Origin: Maribacter sp.
Lineage (GTDB): Bacteria > Bacteroidota > Bacteroidia > Flavobacteriales > Flavobacteriaceae
DNA length: 64,000 nt
Assembly (NCBI GenBank): GCA_011050675.1
Contig: DRFI01000029.1
Coordinates: 124,001-188,000, forward strand
Direction: 5' to 3'
Below, piece after piece: positions 8,723-16,933 of this stretch. The notes under the pieces were generated by a model. That model was not told the origin of the DNA, made no database searches, and saw only the letters and a program-made list of their open reading frames with translations. Made by a program: the position numbers and the translations under genes. Positions within the stretch are counted from its first letter, which is position 1, and every line of letters begins with the position of its first letter.

Positions 8723-8986
8723 TTATTTACCCCACTTTACTAGATTCCAAATTCTTTCGTGAAAAAAGTACAACACCATTTTCGTTACAAAATCTATAGA
8801 CGCAATTGAGGCGGCAAGTGATATTTTACCTGTAAGTAAGTATGAAATAATTAAGGTATCTAACGTACCAATAACTCTCCAACTAAAAGCCTTAGCGATA
8901 CTACGCATAGGTTTCTCTGAAGTTTTATCTTCTTTATAGGTCGTCTTAGACTCTTTTTTATTTAAAATAAGTTGATCTGCAATCAT
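8723..8986 (-). CDS. DUF2061 small membrane protein
   Basis: The 87-residue protein has a polar N-terminal tail of about 26 residues. The DUF2061 core follows: SIAKAFSWRVIGTLDTL, then a hydrophobic stretch and YFFHERIWNLVKWGK. One or two membrane segments are predicted by eye. It is the first gene of the sulfate-assimilation operon, 14 bp before cysH. DUF2061 proteins commonly sit beside cys genes, but their function is unknown; a role in sulfate or sulfite handling is only inferred from position. An internal ATG (PMRSIAK) would give a shorter 61-residue form close to the bare domain. Confidence 0.85.
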   Translation of the reverse strand: MIADQLILNKKESKTTYKEDKTSEKPMRSIAKAFSWRVIGTLDTLIISYLLTGKISLAASIASIDFVTKMVLYFFHERIWNLVKWGK

Positions 8987-9003
8987 CTTTTACTTAATTT
9001 TTA

Positions 9004-9024
9004 TTACCCTACTAATTTAATAGA
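9004..9024 (-). promoter_or_regulatory. Predicted Rrf2-type operator, site A
   Basis: TTACCCTA-N3-ATTTA-N-TAGA, with the imperfect dyad CTACT-N5-AATAG at its core. It lies just downstream of the predicted -7 element of the cys operon, about where transcription should start. It shares 16-17 of 21 bases with site B at 9083. Confidence 0.55.
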
Positions 9025-9029
9025 GTTTT

Positions 9030-9037
9030 CAAAAATA
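9030..9037 (-). promoter_or_regulatory. Predicted -7 element of the cys operon promoter
   Basis: Minus-strand TATTTTTG matches the Bacteroidota -7 consensus TAnnTTTG. It is 44 bp before the first ATG of the operon (8986). A clear -33 TTG is not evident. Confidence 0.5.
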
Positions 9038-9082
9038 GTATATATTTCGAAAGTAGTCGTCCTAATTTTAAATAAATTTCAT

Positions 9083-9103
9083 TTACCCTATAGATTTAGT
9101 AGA
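9083..9103 (-). promoter_or_regulatory. Predicted Rrf2-type operator, site B
   Basis: TTACCCTATAGATTTAGTAGA, with core dyad CTATA-N5-AGTAG (9088-9102). It is a near copy of sites A and C, about 50-70 bp upstream of the predicted cys promoter and downstream of the Rrf2 gene stop. Confidence 0.55.
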
Positions 9104-9186
9104 TTATTAATAAATGGGCATAAAAAATTTGTATTTCGCAATACGTTGAGCATTTGCAAAGCATAGAATAAATAAAATATTGATTA

Positions 9187-9597
9187 TTAGGAGATGATAT
9201 CCTTCAGCGTATTATTCCTATACACGTCTAAAGCACTATCACGTACTTGAAGCATTAATTTATGAACAGAACAAGTATGCTCATCTGGGCAGTCATCACA
9301 GGTTTCGTAAAAATTAAGACTAACGCAGGGTACCATTGCAATGGGTCCTTCTAGCACTCGCATTACATCGGTCATAGAAATTTCTTCGGGACTTCTTAAA
9401 AGATAGTATCCTCCACCCTTGCCTTTCTTAGAACCTAAAAATCCTGTTTTTCTTAAACTCAATAAGATACTCTCCAAGAATTTCTGGGAAATGTTCTCAT
9501 TTTCAGCGATTTCTGAAATTTGAACTGGTTTTTTATCAGGCTGTCCCGCTAAGTACGCTAGCGCTTTTAACCCGTATTTTGTCTTTTTTGAGAGCAT
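9187..9597 (-). CDS. Rrf2-family transcriptional regulator, probable sulfur-assimilation regulator
   Basis: This 136-residue protein has the Rrf2 winged helix at the N terminus (MLSKKTKYGLKALAYLA, then ENISQKFLESILLSLRKTGF and KGKGGGYYL). The C-terminal part contains Cys91, Cys100, Cys103, Cys109 and His112. This resembles but does not equal the three-Cys/His cluster site of IscR or NsrR, so an Fe-S cluster is plausible. The gene is upstream of and codirectional with the cys operon, with 200 bp between. Two matching dyads lie in that gap and a third in front of sulfite reductase. By position it is a functional counterpart of CymR; that role is inferred. Confidence 0.88.
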   Translation of the reverse strand: MLSKKTKYGLKALAYLAGQPDKKPVQISEIAENENISQKFLESILLSLRKTGFLGSKKGKGGGYYLLRSPEEISMTDVMRVLEGPIAMVPCVSLNFYETCDDCPDEHTCSVHKLMLQVRDSALDVYRNNTLKDIIS

Positions 9598-9685
9598 ATC
9601 GCTAAGATAACCAAATATTAAAATATGTGTTAAATACTTGAACTCTCAATTTGTCGTTATAATGTGGCAACCATTAAATTAGTTC

Positions 9686-10213
9686 ATGAAAAAAGTATTC
9701 TTTTTATCGATTATCACTGCCTTTACACTAGTTTTTACGTCATGTTCAAATGACGAAGATGCAGTTTCTAACACAAGTGAAGAAGATATTATAGGTGTAT
9801 GGAATTTAACAGCACTTGAAGCTACCGATGGCAGATCAGAAACAACAATTGAAGGAACTGTAATTCCTGCTACTTTTAAAGCCGTAGGCAAAGATTTCCA
9901 AACTGTTGTAACTTTTTCTGAAGATCCACAAACTGTAGTAAGTGAAGGTTCTTATACTACGGTATTAAGCACCACAATAGGAGGAGAAAACCAAACTCAA
10001 GAACAAGAAGGTGAAGACTTTTTTGAATCTGAAAAATGGAGATTAGACGGAAGCACTTTATACTTCGGTTCTGGTGATGAAGAAGTTGGTTTTACTATCG
10101 TAGAACTTAACGATTCTAAAATATCTCTTCGTTATGAGTTGAACGAAACTGTAGAATCTTTTTTTGGAACATCTACTGTTTCTGCAACATACAACATGAC
10201 ACTAAGCAAGTAA
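9686..10213 (+). CDS. Lipocalin-like lipoprotein
   Basis: The 175-residue protein starts with a lipoprotein signal peptide (MKKVFFLSIITAFTLVFTSC, lipobox cysteine at 20). An acidic linker follows, then IIGVWNLTALEATDGRS, the usual opening of flavobacterial lipocalin-like domains. The rest is alternating beta-strand-like sequence. Such proteins are surface or periplasmic lipoproteins of unknown ligand. It is the only plus-strand gene in the first 29 kb and stands alone, divergent from the Rrf2 gene and closed by a strong terminator. Confidence 0.75.
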   Translation: MKKVFFLSIITAFTLVFTSCSNDEDAVSNTSEEDIIGVWNLTALEATDGRSETTIEGTVIPATFKAVGKDFQTVVTFSEDPQTVVSEGSYTTVLSTTIGGENQTQEQEGEDFFESEKWRLDGSTLYFGSGDEEVGFTIVELNDSKISLRYELNETVESFFGTSTVSATYNMTLSK

Positions 10214-10232
10214 TTACAACATTAATTCATAT

Positions 10233-10262
10233 AAAAATGCCCGGTACATACCGGGCATTTTT
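10233..10262. terminator. Bidirectional intrinsic terminator
   Basis: The perfect inverted repeat AAAAATGCCCGGTA-CA-TACCGGGCATTTTT has T-runs on both strands. It sits between the converging lipocalin-like gene and metZ, serving both. Confidence 0.9.
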
Positions 10263-10281
10263 ATTTCTACTAATTAGATAT

Positions 10282-11454
10282 TTATCCTAAGGCTTGCGCT
10301 ATATCTGCTATGATATCATCTATATGCTCTAGACCTACAGAAATTCTAACGGTACCGTCAGATATACCTACAGCTGCGCGTTCTTCAACACTTAACTTGC
10401 TATGTGTAGTTGATGCCGGATGCGTTACAATAGTTCTTGAATCACCTAAATTAGCTGATAGCGACAATAATTTAATGGAGTCGAAAAACTCTCTTCCTGC
10501 ATCTATCCCTCCTTTTACTTCAAAGGCTACGACACAACCGCCTGCTTTCATTTGCTTTTTGGCTACCTCATACATAGGGTGCGATTTTAAAAATGGATAT
10601 TTTACCCAATTTACATTATCGTTCTCCTCTAAGAATTCAGCCAACTTCAATGCATTTTCACAATGTCTATCTACACGTACTGCCAAAGTTTCTAAACTTT
10701 TAGAAAGTACCCATGCATTAAATGGTGATAAAGCCGGACCTGTAATACGAGAAAAACGATATACTTTATCCATTAATTCTGCACTACCCACTGTAATACC
10801 AGCAAGTACCCTACCCTGACCATCCATTAACTTCGTACCGGAGTGAATAACCAAATCTGCACCAAATTTAATTGGTTGTTGTAAATAAGGTGAAGCAAAG
10901 CAATTATCAATTACCAAAATTAATTTGTTACGTTTCGCAATCTTACCAAGCTCTTCTAAATCCAATACATCTACCCCTGGATTCGTTGGTGTCTCCGCAT
11001 AGATTATTTTAGTTTTTGGTGTAATTAAACTTTCTATTTCCTCTAGTGCGTCAATCTTAAAATAGGTATGATCAATATTCCATTTCGGAAAAAAGTTGGT
11101 AAACAATGAATGTGTTGATCCAAATATACTTCTTGCCGACAGCACATGATCACCACTATCTAACAAAGCTGCTAAAGTTGAAAACACTGCCGCCATACCC
11201 GATGCAAATGCAAAACCACTTTCTGCACCTTCCATCTGGCAAACTTTTTCTATAAACTCAGATGAATTTGGGTTAGAGTATCTAGAATAGATATTACGTT
11301 CTTTCTCTTCTGCAAACGAAGCGCGCATATCTTCCGCATCTTCAAATACAAAACTAGACGTCAAATACAACGGAACGGAATGTTCCAAGTTCTCTGTTCG
11401 TTTTAGTTGCGTACGTATCGCGTTGGTTTCAAATTTATTATTGTTCTTTTTCAT
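10282..11454 (-). CDS. metZ: O-succinyl/O-acetylhomoserine sulfhydrylase-like trans-sulfuration enzyme
   Basis: This 390-residue PLP enzyme of the Cys/Met metabolism family has the cofactor lysine in HSGTKLMDGQGR, plus SRYSNPN and FASGMAAVF near the phosphate site. The closest match I recognise is MetZ, which makes homocysteine directly from an activated homoserine and sulfide. Cystathionine gamma-synthase is the main alternative. It lies in the methionine cluster with metY and the MetX-containing fusion on the same strand. Having two sulfhydrylases suggests overlapping or differently regulated routes. Confidence 0.85.
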   Translation of the reverse strand: MKKNNNKFETNAIRTQLKRTENLEHSVPLYLTSSFVFEDAEDMRASFAEEKERNIYSRYSNPNSSEFIEKVCQMEGAESGFAFASGMAAVFSTLAALLDSGDHVLSARSIFGSTHSLFTNFFPKWNIDHTYFKIDALEEIESLITPKTKIIYAETPTNPGVDVLDLEELGKIAKRNKLILVIDNCFASPYLQQPIKFGADLVIHSGTKLMDGQGRVLAGITVGSAELMDKVYRFSRITGPALSPFNAWVLSKSLETLAVRVDRHCENALKLAEFLEENDNVNWVKYPFLKSHPMYEVAKKQMKAGGCVVAFEVKGGIDAGREFFDSIKLLSLSANLGDSRTIVTHPASTTHSKLSVEERAAVGISDGTVRISVGLEHIDDIIADIAQALG

Positions 11455-11475
11455 TACATTTCTTTTCTATTTGGC

Positions 11476-11495
11476 TTTGGCTACGCTCAGCCTCC
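11476..11495. repeat. Short dispersed repeat, copy left of the GIY-YIG gene
   Basis: The motif TTTGGCTACGCTCAGCC belongs to a family also found at 2725, 11841, 11955, 15472 and 15516 (consensus TTCGGCTCCGCTCA). This copy and the one at 11841 bracket the GIY-YIG gene. Confidence 0.55.
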
Positions 11496-11504
11496 TTTTT
11501 CACC

Positions 11505-11822
11505 CTATTCTTCTATTTCTCTATAAAATCTATAATGTGTACCATTTTGACATTCAGCCAAACCAGGTAATTTATCTAATTCCCCATTTATCAACGCTTC
11601 CTTCTTTTCCCGTCTCCAGCCTTGAATTTGTTTCTCTCTATAAAATGCAGAATCAATTCTTAAATACTCTTCTACATAAACCAATTTCACAGGCAACCTT
11701 TTTCTTGTATGATTAGCACCCTTACCTTCTTGGTGTTCCAACATTCTTTTATCTAAATCGTTGGTACTGCCAGTGTAATAACTTCCGTCTGAACATTTTA
11801 AAAAATACATGAATCCTAACAT
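11505..11822 (-). CDS. GIY-YIG nuclease family protein
   Basis: This 105-residue protein is a single-domain GIY-YIG protein of the UPF0213 type. The two half-motifs are MYFLKCSDGSYYTGST and the following KRMLEHQEGKGANHTRKRLPVKLVY. FYREKQIQGWRREKK carries the usual Arg and Glu. The open frame extends further upstream through a repeat copy, giving residues such as WWLSGAEAEN that do not belong to the family, so the ATG at 11820-11822 is preferred. Function is unknown. The gene sits inside the methionine cluster and is flanked by short repeats, suggesting a mobile or selfish insertion. Confidence 0.85.
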   Translation of the reverse strand: MLGFMYFLKCSDGSYYTGSTNDLDKRMLEHQEGKGANHTRKRLPVKLVYVEEYLRIDSAFYREKQIQGWRREKKEALINGELDKLPGLAECQNGTHYRFYREIEE

Positions 11823-11840
11823 ATAATTATCATTTTCGGC

Positions 11841-11857
11841 TTCGGCTCCGCTCAACC
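11841..11857. repeat. Short dispersed repeat, copy right of the GIY-YIG gene
   Basis: TTCGGCTCCGCTCAACC lies just 5' of the GIY-YIG start, in the same orientation as the copy at 11476. Confidence 0.6.
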
Positions 11858-11954
11858 ACCAACATAAAGCTTCCAATCACTTATATAATCCTATAACTTT
11901 GGATATACTAAGCCACGTGCATCAAATTTACGGATATCAATTTTCTGCGGTGAC

Positions 11955-11968
11955 TGAGCGGAGCCGAA
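11955..11968. repeat. Short dispersed repeat, inverted copy
   Basis: TGAGCGGAGCCGAA is the reverse complement of the 11841 copy. It lies between the GIY-YIG gene and the fusion gene stop at 11970; the two copies form an inverted pair about 100 bp apart. Confidence 0.6.
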
Positions 11969-11969
11969 G

Positions 11970-14900
11970 TCATCCTTTCTCCGCTATTCTTAGAATATCT
12001 CCAAATACACCTCTTGCGGTAACTGCTGCTCCTGCACCTGCGCCTTGAATTACTAATGGATTTTCCCCGTAAGACTCCGTATAGATTTCTATGATAGAAT
12101 CTGACCCTTTTACTTGCCCTAAAGCACTTTCTTTTGGAACGGATATCAACTTAACATCTAATACTCCTTTTTCCTTTTGAAGGTTTCCGTGTAAATCACC
12201 TACATATCGTAATACATGGTTTGGCTTCTGATTCTTTTTAATTTCATTGAATTTAGCATCCAATACATCTAAGTTCTCTAAAAAGAAATCTACCTCGCCA
12301 TCTTGTAATTTCTTAGGTATAAGATTATCAATATGTATATCACCAAACTCATTATGCAAATCTAGCTCACGTGCTAATATCAATAATTTACGACCTACAT
12401 CATTTCCAGATAAATCTTCACGTGGATCTGGCTCTGTAAATCCTTGTTGCATTGCATCTTTTAAAATAGTAGAAAATGGAACATCAACTTCAGAAAAAGT
12501 ATTGAATATGTAACTCAAAGACCCCGAGAACACTCCTTTTATTCTAGTAATATTCTCTCCGGATAAATGCAATAATTTAATTGTATCTATTAATGGCAAT
12601 CCTGCACCTACATTAGTTTCATACAAGTATTGCTTCTGATTCTTCTGCAACTCTTCGCGCAACAGCTGATAAAAATCGTATCGTAATGTATTGGCTATTT
12701 TATTTGAAGACACGATGTCAAAGCCGTGATCTACAAATTCAAAATAGTTTGCCACAAAATCTTTACTTGCCGTATTATCTATTACTATAAGGTTCTCTAA
12801 ATGATGGCGTTTTGCAAAATCAAAGACATCTTCAACTTTATACGCCTTTCCTTTTTGCTTTAGATTCGTTTTCCAGTTTTTGGTAATTCCCTTTTCATTC
12901 AACAAAATCTTCTTGGAATTCGCAATTCCAAAAACCCGTAAATCTAACTTTTTGCGATCCTTGATCGTTTTGGCAGATTTCAGAATTTGGTCTATCAAAG
13001 TTCCACCTACATTCCCATGTCCGAAAATTAGAATATTTATTCTTTTACTGATTCCAAATACCTGCCCATGCATAACATTTACAGCCTTATGTAAATCAGT
13101 TTTCTTAACTACCAAACTAACATTCTTACCCGATAATGTATTATTGAATAATAACGGCACTATTTGGTTCTTAATTAATGCATTGAACGGATTATGGAAC
13201 GTGCTTAAATCCTGACCAACAATGGAGATAATAGATACATCATCTATTACCGTAATCATATTTACATCTTTCGATTCAAAATCATTGCTGAACTCATTCT
13301 CTAAAGCTAGCTTTGCTCTCTTAGCCTTGTCTTTCTTCACCACAAGTCCAATTCCTCTTTCCGAAGAACCTTGAGATATAATACTTACACTGATATTACT
13401 TGATTCCAGCGCCTTAAAAATTCTGGCATCTACACCAACTTTACCCAACAGTCCACGACCTTCAATATTGATCATGGCTACATCTTCGATTACAGAAAGT
13501 GATTTAATGCCTTCTTTGCTGGACTTAGCACTAATTAATGTTCCTTCACTATCATCGTTGTACGTATTTAAAATACGCAGCGGAATGTTCTTTTCAATTA
13601 ACGGAATAATAGTTTTGGCGTGTAGTATGGTCGCACCAAAATTCGCTAACTCATTTGCTTCTGCATACGATAGGTTTGCTAGTTTTTTTGCTTCCGGTAC
13701 ATAATCCGGATTTGCTGTGTAAATTCCGTCAACATGAGTGTAATTCTGTAATTCCTCCGCATCTAAAAAGTTTGCTATTAAAGCCGCAGAATAGTTACTA
13801 CCATTTCTACCCAAAGTAGTTGTTTCTCCTTCTAATGTAGAAGCAATAAATCCGGTAACTACCGCTACGGTATCTTTTGGGATTTCGGCAAATTTCAATA
13901 ACACTTTTTCTTTCGACTCCGCCTCTAAAACTTTAGCATCACCAAACGTATTATCGGTTTTAATTACTTCACGCGTATCTACCAATTTGGCATTTATGCC
14001 TTTGCCTATTAATAATTTAGTAACCAATTTGGCTGATATTAGCTCGCCATAAGCTAAAACCTCATCTTTTATTTTGGCGCTATAATCTCCCAATAAAGAA
14101 ACACCTTCATACAGTTTTGCTAAGCCTTTAAACTCTGCCGATAAATTGATATTCTTATAGGTATGCTTTTGATATTTTTCTAACGCCTCAAAATCTGACT
14201 TATAATCTTTTCCTTTAGCAGCCTTTTCCAACATATCTTCTAGCTGGTCGGTTGCTTTTTCTCTTGCAGATAGAACTATGGCTACATTCTCATCATTCTT
14301 TACTTTCTGGGTAACGATATCCAAAACACGTTCTAGACCTTCACCATTGCTCAATGACTTTCCACCAAACTTCAAGATTTTAATTTTCTGAATATTGCCG
14401 TTGGTATTAAAAACACCTGTAAGCAATTTTTCCATTTGATCGAACTCGATCAAAAAGGCATCATGCCCATGTAGCGACTGAACTTCACCATAGGTAACAT
14501 TACTTTTTGCCTGCGCCAATTGCTTAAACGTATCTTTGTTTTCTTGCGCGGTAAAGAACATATCAGAATCTACCCCAACAATATGAATGTTGGTATTACT
14601 ATTCTGAAGCTTGATGAAATTTTCATCTCCACCTCTAGTAACATCAATAGTCTTCAATAACTGATTCATCAATTTATAGGCAGATAATTGAAACCGCTCT
14701 TGCAGCTTATCGCCATGATGCATTAACCAACTTTCTACATTAAATACCTTGAGCTCTTCATTCGTACTTCTTTTAAATCGTTCTTTAAAAGAAGCCGGTG
14801 TTCTATAGCACAACATCGCATGCATACGTGCATCGTGTACCGGTTGCTTTGAATTTACCAAAAACTGTTCTTGTATCTGGCAATTGGCAATTAACCAATC

Positions 14901-15356
14901 GGTCGATTTCCAATCGGATGCCACAGGAATTAAATGCTCTGACAAGTCTGGTCTTAATGCCGCCATTTCCCAAGCAATTCCTCCACCTAACGAACCACCA
15001 ATAATAGCGAACAAACGCTCCACTTTCAACTGCTGTAATCCAAGCAAAAACATTCTGGCTACATCACCTGCCACAAAATCCTTGTAGTTTTCAATGATAA
15101 ATTTATCATGTCCATTACCAGGAATGTTGAATGCCAAAATGGTATATTTTTCGGTATCAATACATTTTCCATCACCAATAAGTGCAGACCACCAACCATC
15201 TTCGCCGGTAACATTAGAGTTTCCTGTCAATGCATGGTTCACCAATATTATAGGTGCAGTGTGCAACTTTTTACCGAATACCTGATAAGACAATTTAATG
15301 TCTTGAGAAATCCCGCTTAAGGTCTTGTATTTTTTAATCTGTAATTGATGTAGCAT
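11970..15356 (-). CDS. Trifunctional fusion: MetX-like homoserine acyltransferase - aspartate kinase - homoserine dehydrogenase
   Basis: The 1128-residue protein has three parts. Residues 1-315 are an alpha/beta hydrolase like MetX: nucleophile Ser122 in GGSLGGG, ARMHAMLCYRT around 176, an Asp near 263-265, and His298 in HGHDAF. Residues 323-610 are aspartokinase (KFGGKSL at 329, then TTLGRNGSNYSAA), followed by ACT domains to about 765. Residues 772-1128 are homoserine dehydrogenase (ILIFGHGNVGG). One chain would catalyse the first step, the homoserine-forming step and homoserine activation; only aspartate-semialdehyde dehydrogenase is missing. It lies between metY and metZ. A ThrA-type AK-HSD pair is common; the N-terminal MetX part is the unusual addition. 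Confidence 0.9.
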   Translation of the reverse strand: MLHQLQIKKYKTLSGISQDIKLSYQVFGKKLHTAPIILVNHALTGNSNVTGEDGWWSALIGDGKCIDTEKYTILAFNIPGNGHDKFIIENYKDFVAGDVARMFLLGLQQLKVERLFAIIGGSLGGGIAWEMAALRPDLSEHLIPVASDWKSTDWLIANCQIQEQFLVNSKQPVHDARMHAMLCYRTPASFKERFKRSTNEELKVFNVESWLMHHGDKLQERFQLSAYKLMNQLLKTIDVTRGGDENFIKLQNSNTNIHIVGVDSDMFFTAQENKDTFKQLAQAKSNVTYGEVQSLHGHDAFLIEFDQMEKLLTGVFNTNGNIQKIKILKFGGKSLSNGEGLERVLDIVTQKVKNDENVAIVLSAREKATDQLEDMLEKAAKGKDYKSDFEALEKYQKHTYKNINLSAEFKGLAKLYEGVSLLGDYSAKIKDEVLAYGELISAKLVTKLLIGKGINAKLVDTREVIKTDNTFGDAKVLEAESKEKVLLKFAEIPKDTVAVVTGFIASTLEGETTTLGRNGSNYSAALIANFLDAEELQNYTHVDGIYTANPDYVPEAKKLANLSYAEANELANFGATILHAKTIIPLIEKNIPLRILNTYNDDSEGTLISAKSSKEGIKSLSVIEDVAMINIEGRGLLGKVGVDARIFKALESSNISVSIISQGSSERGIGLVVKKDKAKRAKLALENEFSNDFESKDVNMITVIDDVSIISIVGQDLSTFHNPFNALIKNQIVPLLFNNTLSGKNVSLVVKKTDLHKAVNVMHGQVFGISKRINILIFGHGNVGGTLIDQILKSAKTIKDRKKLDLRVFGIANSKKILLNEKGITKNWKTNLKQKGKAYKVEDVFDFAKRHHLENLIVIDNTASKDFVANYFEFVDHGFDIVSSNKIANTLRYDFYQLLREELQKNQKQYLYETNVGAGLPLIDTIKLLHLSGENITRIKGVFSGSLSYIFNTFSEVDVPFSTILKDAMQQGFTEPDPREDLSGNDVGRKLLILARELDLHNEFGDIHIDNLIPKKLQDGEVDFFLENLDVLDAKFNEIKKNQKPNHVLRYVGDLHGNLQKEKGVLDVKLISVPKESALGQVKGSDSIIEIYTESYGENPLVIQGAGAGAAVTARGVFGDILRIAEKG

Positions 15357-15471
15357 CTATTTCGAAATCAATTTATGGCTTGGCTTTGATTGCAATCAGC
15401 AACCTACCATTGTAGTATTTTTAATAATTGATCTCTATGTTTTAGCAAAGAGACCAATTTTATTTCTTGTT

Positions 15472-15529
15472 GCCTCGGCTCCACTCCCTCACCAATTATT
15501 CAATTTATGGTTGCTGTGCGGAGCCGAAG
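15472..15529. repeat. Inverted pair of short dispersed repeats
   Basis: CCTCGGCTCCACTCCCTCACC (from 15472) and GTGCGGAGCCGAAG (15516-15529) are opposing copies of the TTCGGCTCCGCTCA family. They occupy the gap between metY and the fusion gene and could form a stem in the transcript. Confidence 0.5.
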
Positions 15530-15537
15530 TAACTTAT

Positions 15538-16812
15538 TTAAAGACTTGCAAATGCTTGCTCTAAATCTGCCTTTAAATCTTCGATATCTTCTAAACCAAC
15601 AGACAAACGAATTAAATCTTGACCAACTCCCGCACTTTCTTTTTGCTCTGCAGTCAACTGCTGGTGCGTAGTACTTGCTGGGTGAATGATCAATGACTTC
15701 GTATCTCCAATATTAGCAAGCAATGAAAAAATCTTCGTAGCATCGGTTACTTTTTTAGCTGATTCAAATCCGCCTTTTACTCCAAAGGTAACTAATCCGC
15801 TTTGTCCTTTTGGTAAGTATTCTTTCGCTAAAGCGTTGTACTTATTGCTTTTAAGTCCTGGGTAATTTACCCATTCCACTTCTTTTCTACCTTCTAACCA
15901 AGTAGCTAATTCTAATGCATTTGCACTGTGTTGCTTAATACGAACCGGTAAAGTTTCTAAACCTTGAATGATTTGGAATGCGTTAAACGGACTTAATGCC
16001 CCTCCAAAATCTCGCAACCCTTCTAAAATTAACCTGAAGGTAAACGCTGCAGCTCCTAATGCTTCGCTATATACTAGACCATGATAACCTGCAGATGGCT
16101 CCGTAAATTCTGGAAATTTTCCGTTTGTCCAATCAAAAGTACCAGCATCAATAATAGCACCTCCTAAAGAAGTTCCTTGTCCGCCAATGTATTTTGTTAG
16201 TGAGTGAATTACCAAGTTCGCTCCATGCTCAATCGGATTTAATAAAGAAGGAGTTGCCACTGTATTATCTACAATAAAAGGTACTCCCGCTGCTTTCGAT
16301 TCTTTAGAAATCGCTTTCAAATCCAATACATCTAATTTCGGATTCCCTAAAGATTCTACAAAAAATGCTCTTGTATTATCTTGTACCGCATCTTTAAAGT
16401 TTTTAGCATCAGATGCATCTACGAACGTAGTTGTTATGCCAAATCTTGGAAGGGTAACATTCAATAAATTAAACGTACCACCATATAAACTGCTTGACGC
16501 CACAATGTGATCACCTGCTTTTAATAATGTCAATAATCCTGTAGAAATAGCAGCTGTACCCGACGCGAATACAACCGCACCAATACCACCTTCTACAGCA
16601 GCTAATCTATCTTGTAAAATTTGATTGGTTGGGTTGTTTAAACGCGTGTATATGAAACCAAGTTCTTTTAACGAAAAAAGATTTGCAGCGTGCTCCGTAT
16701 CATTAAAAACATATGATGATGTCTGATAAATAGGCACTGCTCTTGTACCTCCATTGGTAGTTGTGTCGTGACCTGCGTGTAATGCGTTTGTTGCTAATTT
16801 GTAGTTACTCAT
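15538..16812 (-). CDS. metY: O-acetylhomoserine sulfhydrylase (aminocarboxypropyltransferase)
   Basis: This 424-residue PLP enzyme has the cofactor lysine in HSLTKYIGGQGTSLGG and the MetY-type opening LATNALHAGHDTTTNGGTRAVPIYQT. It converts O-acetylhomoserine and sulfide to homocysteine and acetate. The open frame continues upstream to 16983, but those extra 57 codons run into the riboswitch aptamer, so the ATG at 16810-16812 is the true start. It is the first gene of the run metY, MetX-AK-HSD fusion, GIY-YIG, metZ, and the SAM-I element upstream may govern several of these. The MetX-like domain encoded next would make its substrate. Confidence 0.95.
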   Translation of the reverse strand: MSNYKLATNALHAGHDTTTNGGTRAVPIYQTSSYVFNDTEHAANLFSLKELGFIYTRLNNPTNQILQDRLAAVEGGIGAVVFASGTAAISTGLLTLLKAGDHIVASSSLYGGTFNLLNVTLPRFGITTTFVDASDAKNFKDAVQDNTRAFFVESLGNPKLDVLDLKAISKESKAAGVPFIVDNTVATPSLLNPIEHGANLVIHSLTKYIGGQGTSLGGAIIDAGTFDWTNGKFPEFTEPSAGYHGLVYSEALGAAAFTFRLILEGLRDFGGALSPFNAFQIIQGLETLPVRIKQHSANALELATWLEGRKEVEWVNYPGLKSNKYNALAKEYLPKGQSGLVTFGVKGGFESAKKVTDATKIFSLLANIGDTKSLIIHPASTTHQQLTAEQKESAGVGQDLIRLSVGLEDIEDLKADLEQAFASL

Positions 16813-16933
16813 GATTTTGTTGTTTTTAAAATTATTTAAATAATTAAAAAGCCCCATCCTGGTCCCACATAAATTGCGGGTAGGTAAAATCAAAAAGTTA
16901 TAAGAAAGTAATATCGATAAAAAATCGATTACT

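Noticed and set aside
8723-8745. Fourth Rrf2-like site at the DUF2061/cysH junction (TTTACCCCACTTTACTAGATT)
   Set aside because: It encodes the conserved C-terminus of DUF2061 and is 3 bp shorter than the other sites, so the similarity is probably accidental.
15357-15471. Possible SAM-II-like element before the MetX-AK-HSD fusion (TTGCTAAAAC and GATTGCAATC present)
   Set aside because: The two conserved strands occur in the wrong order and no closing helix fits, so the match is likely chance.
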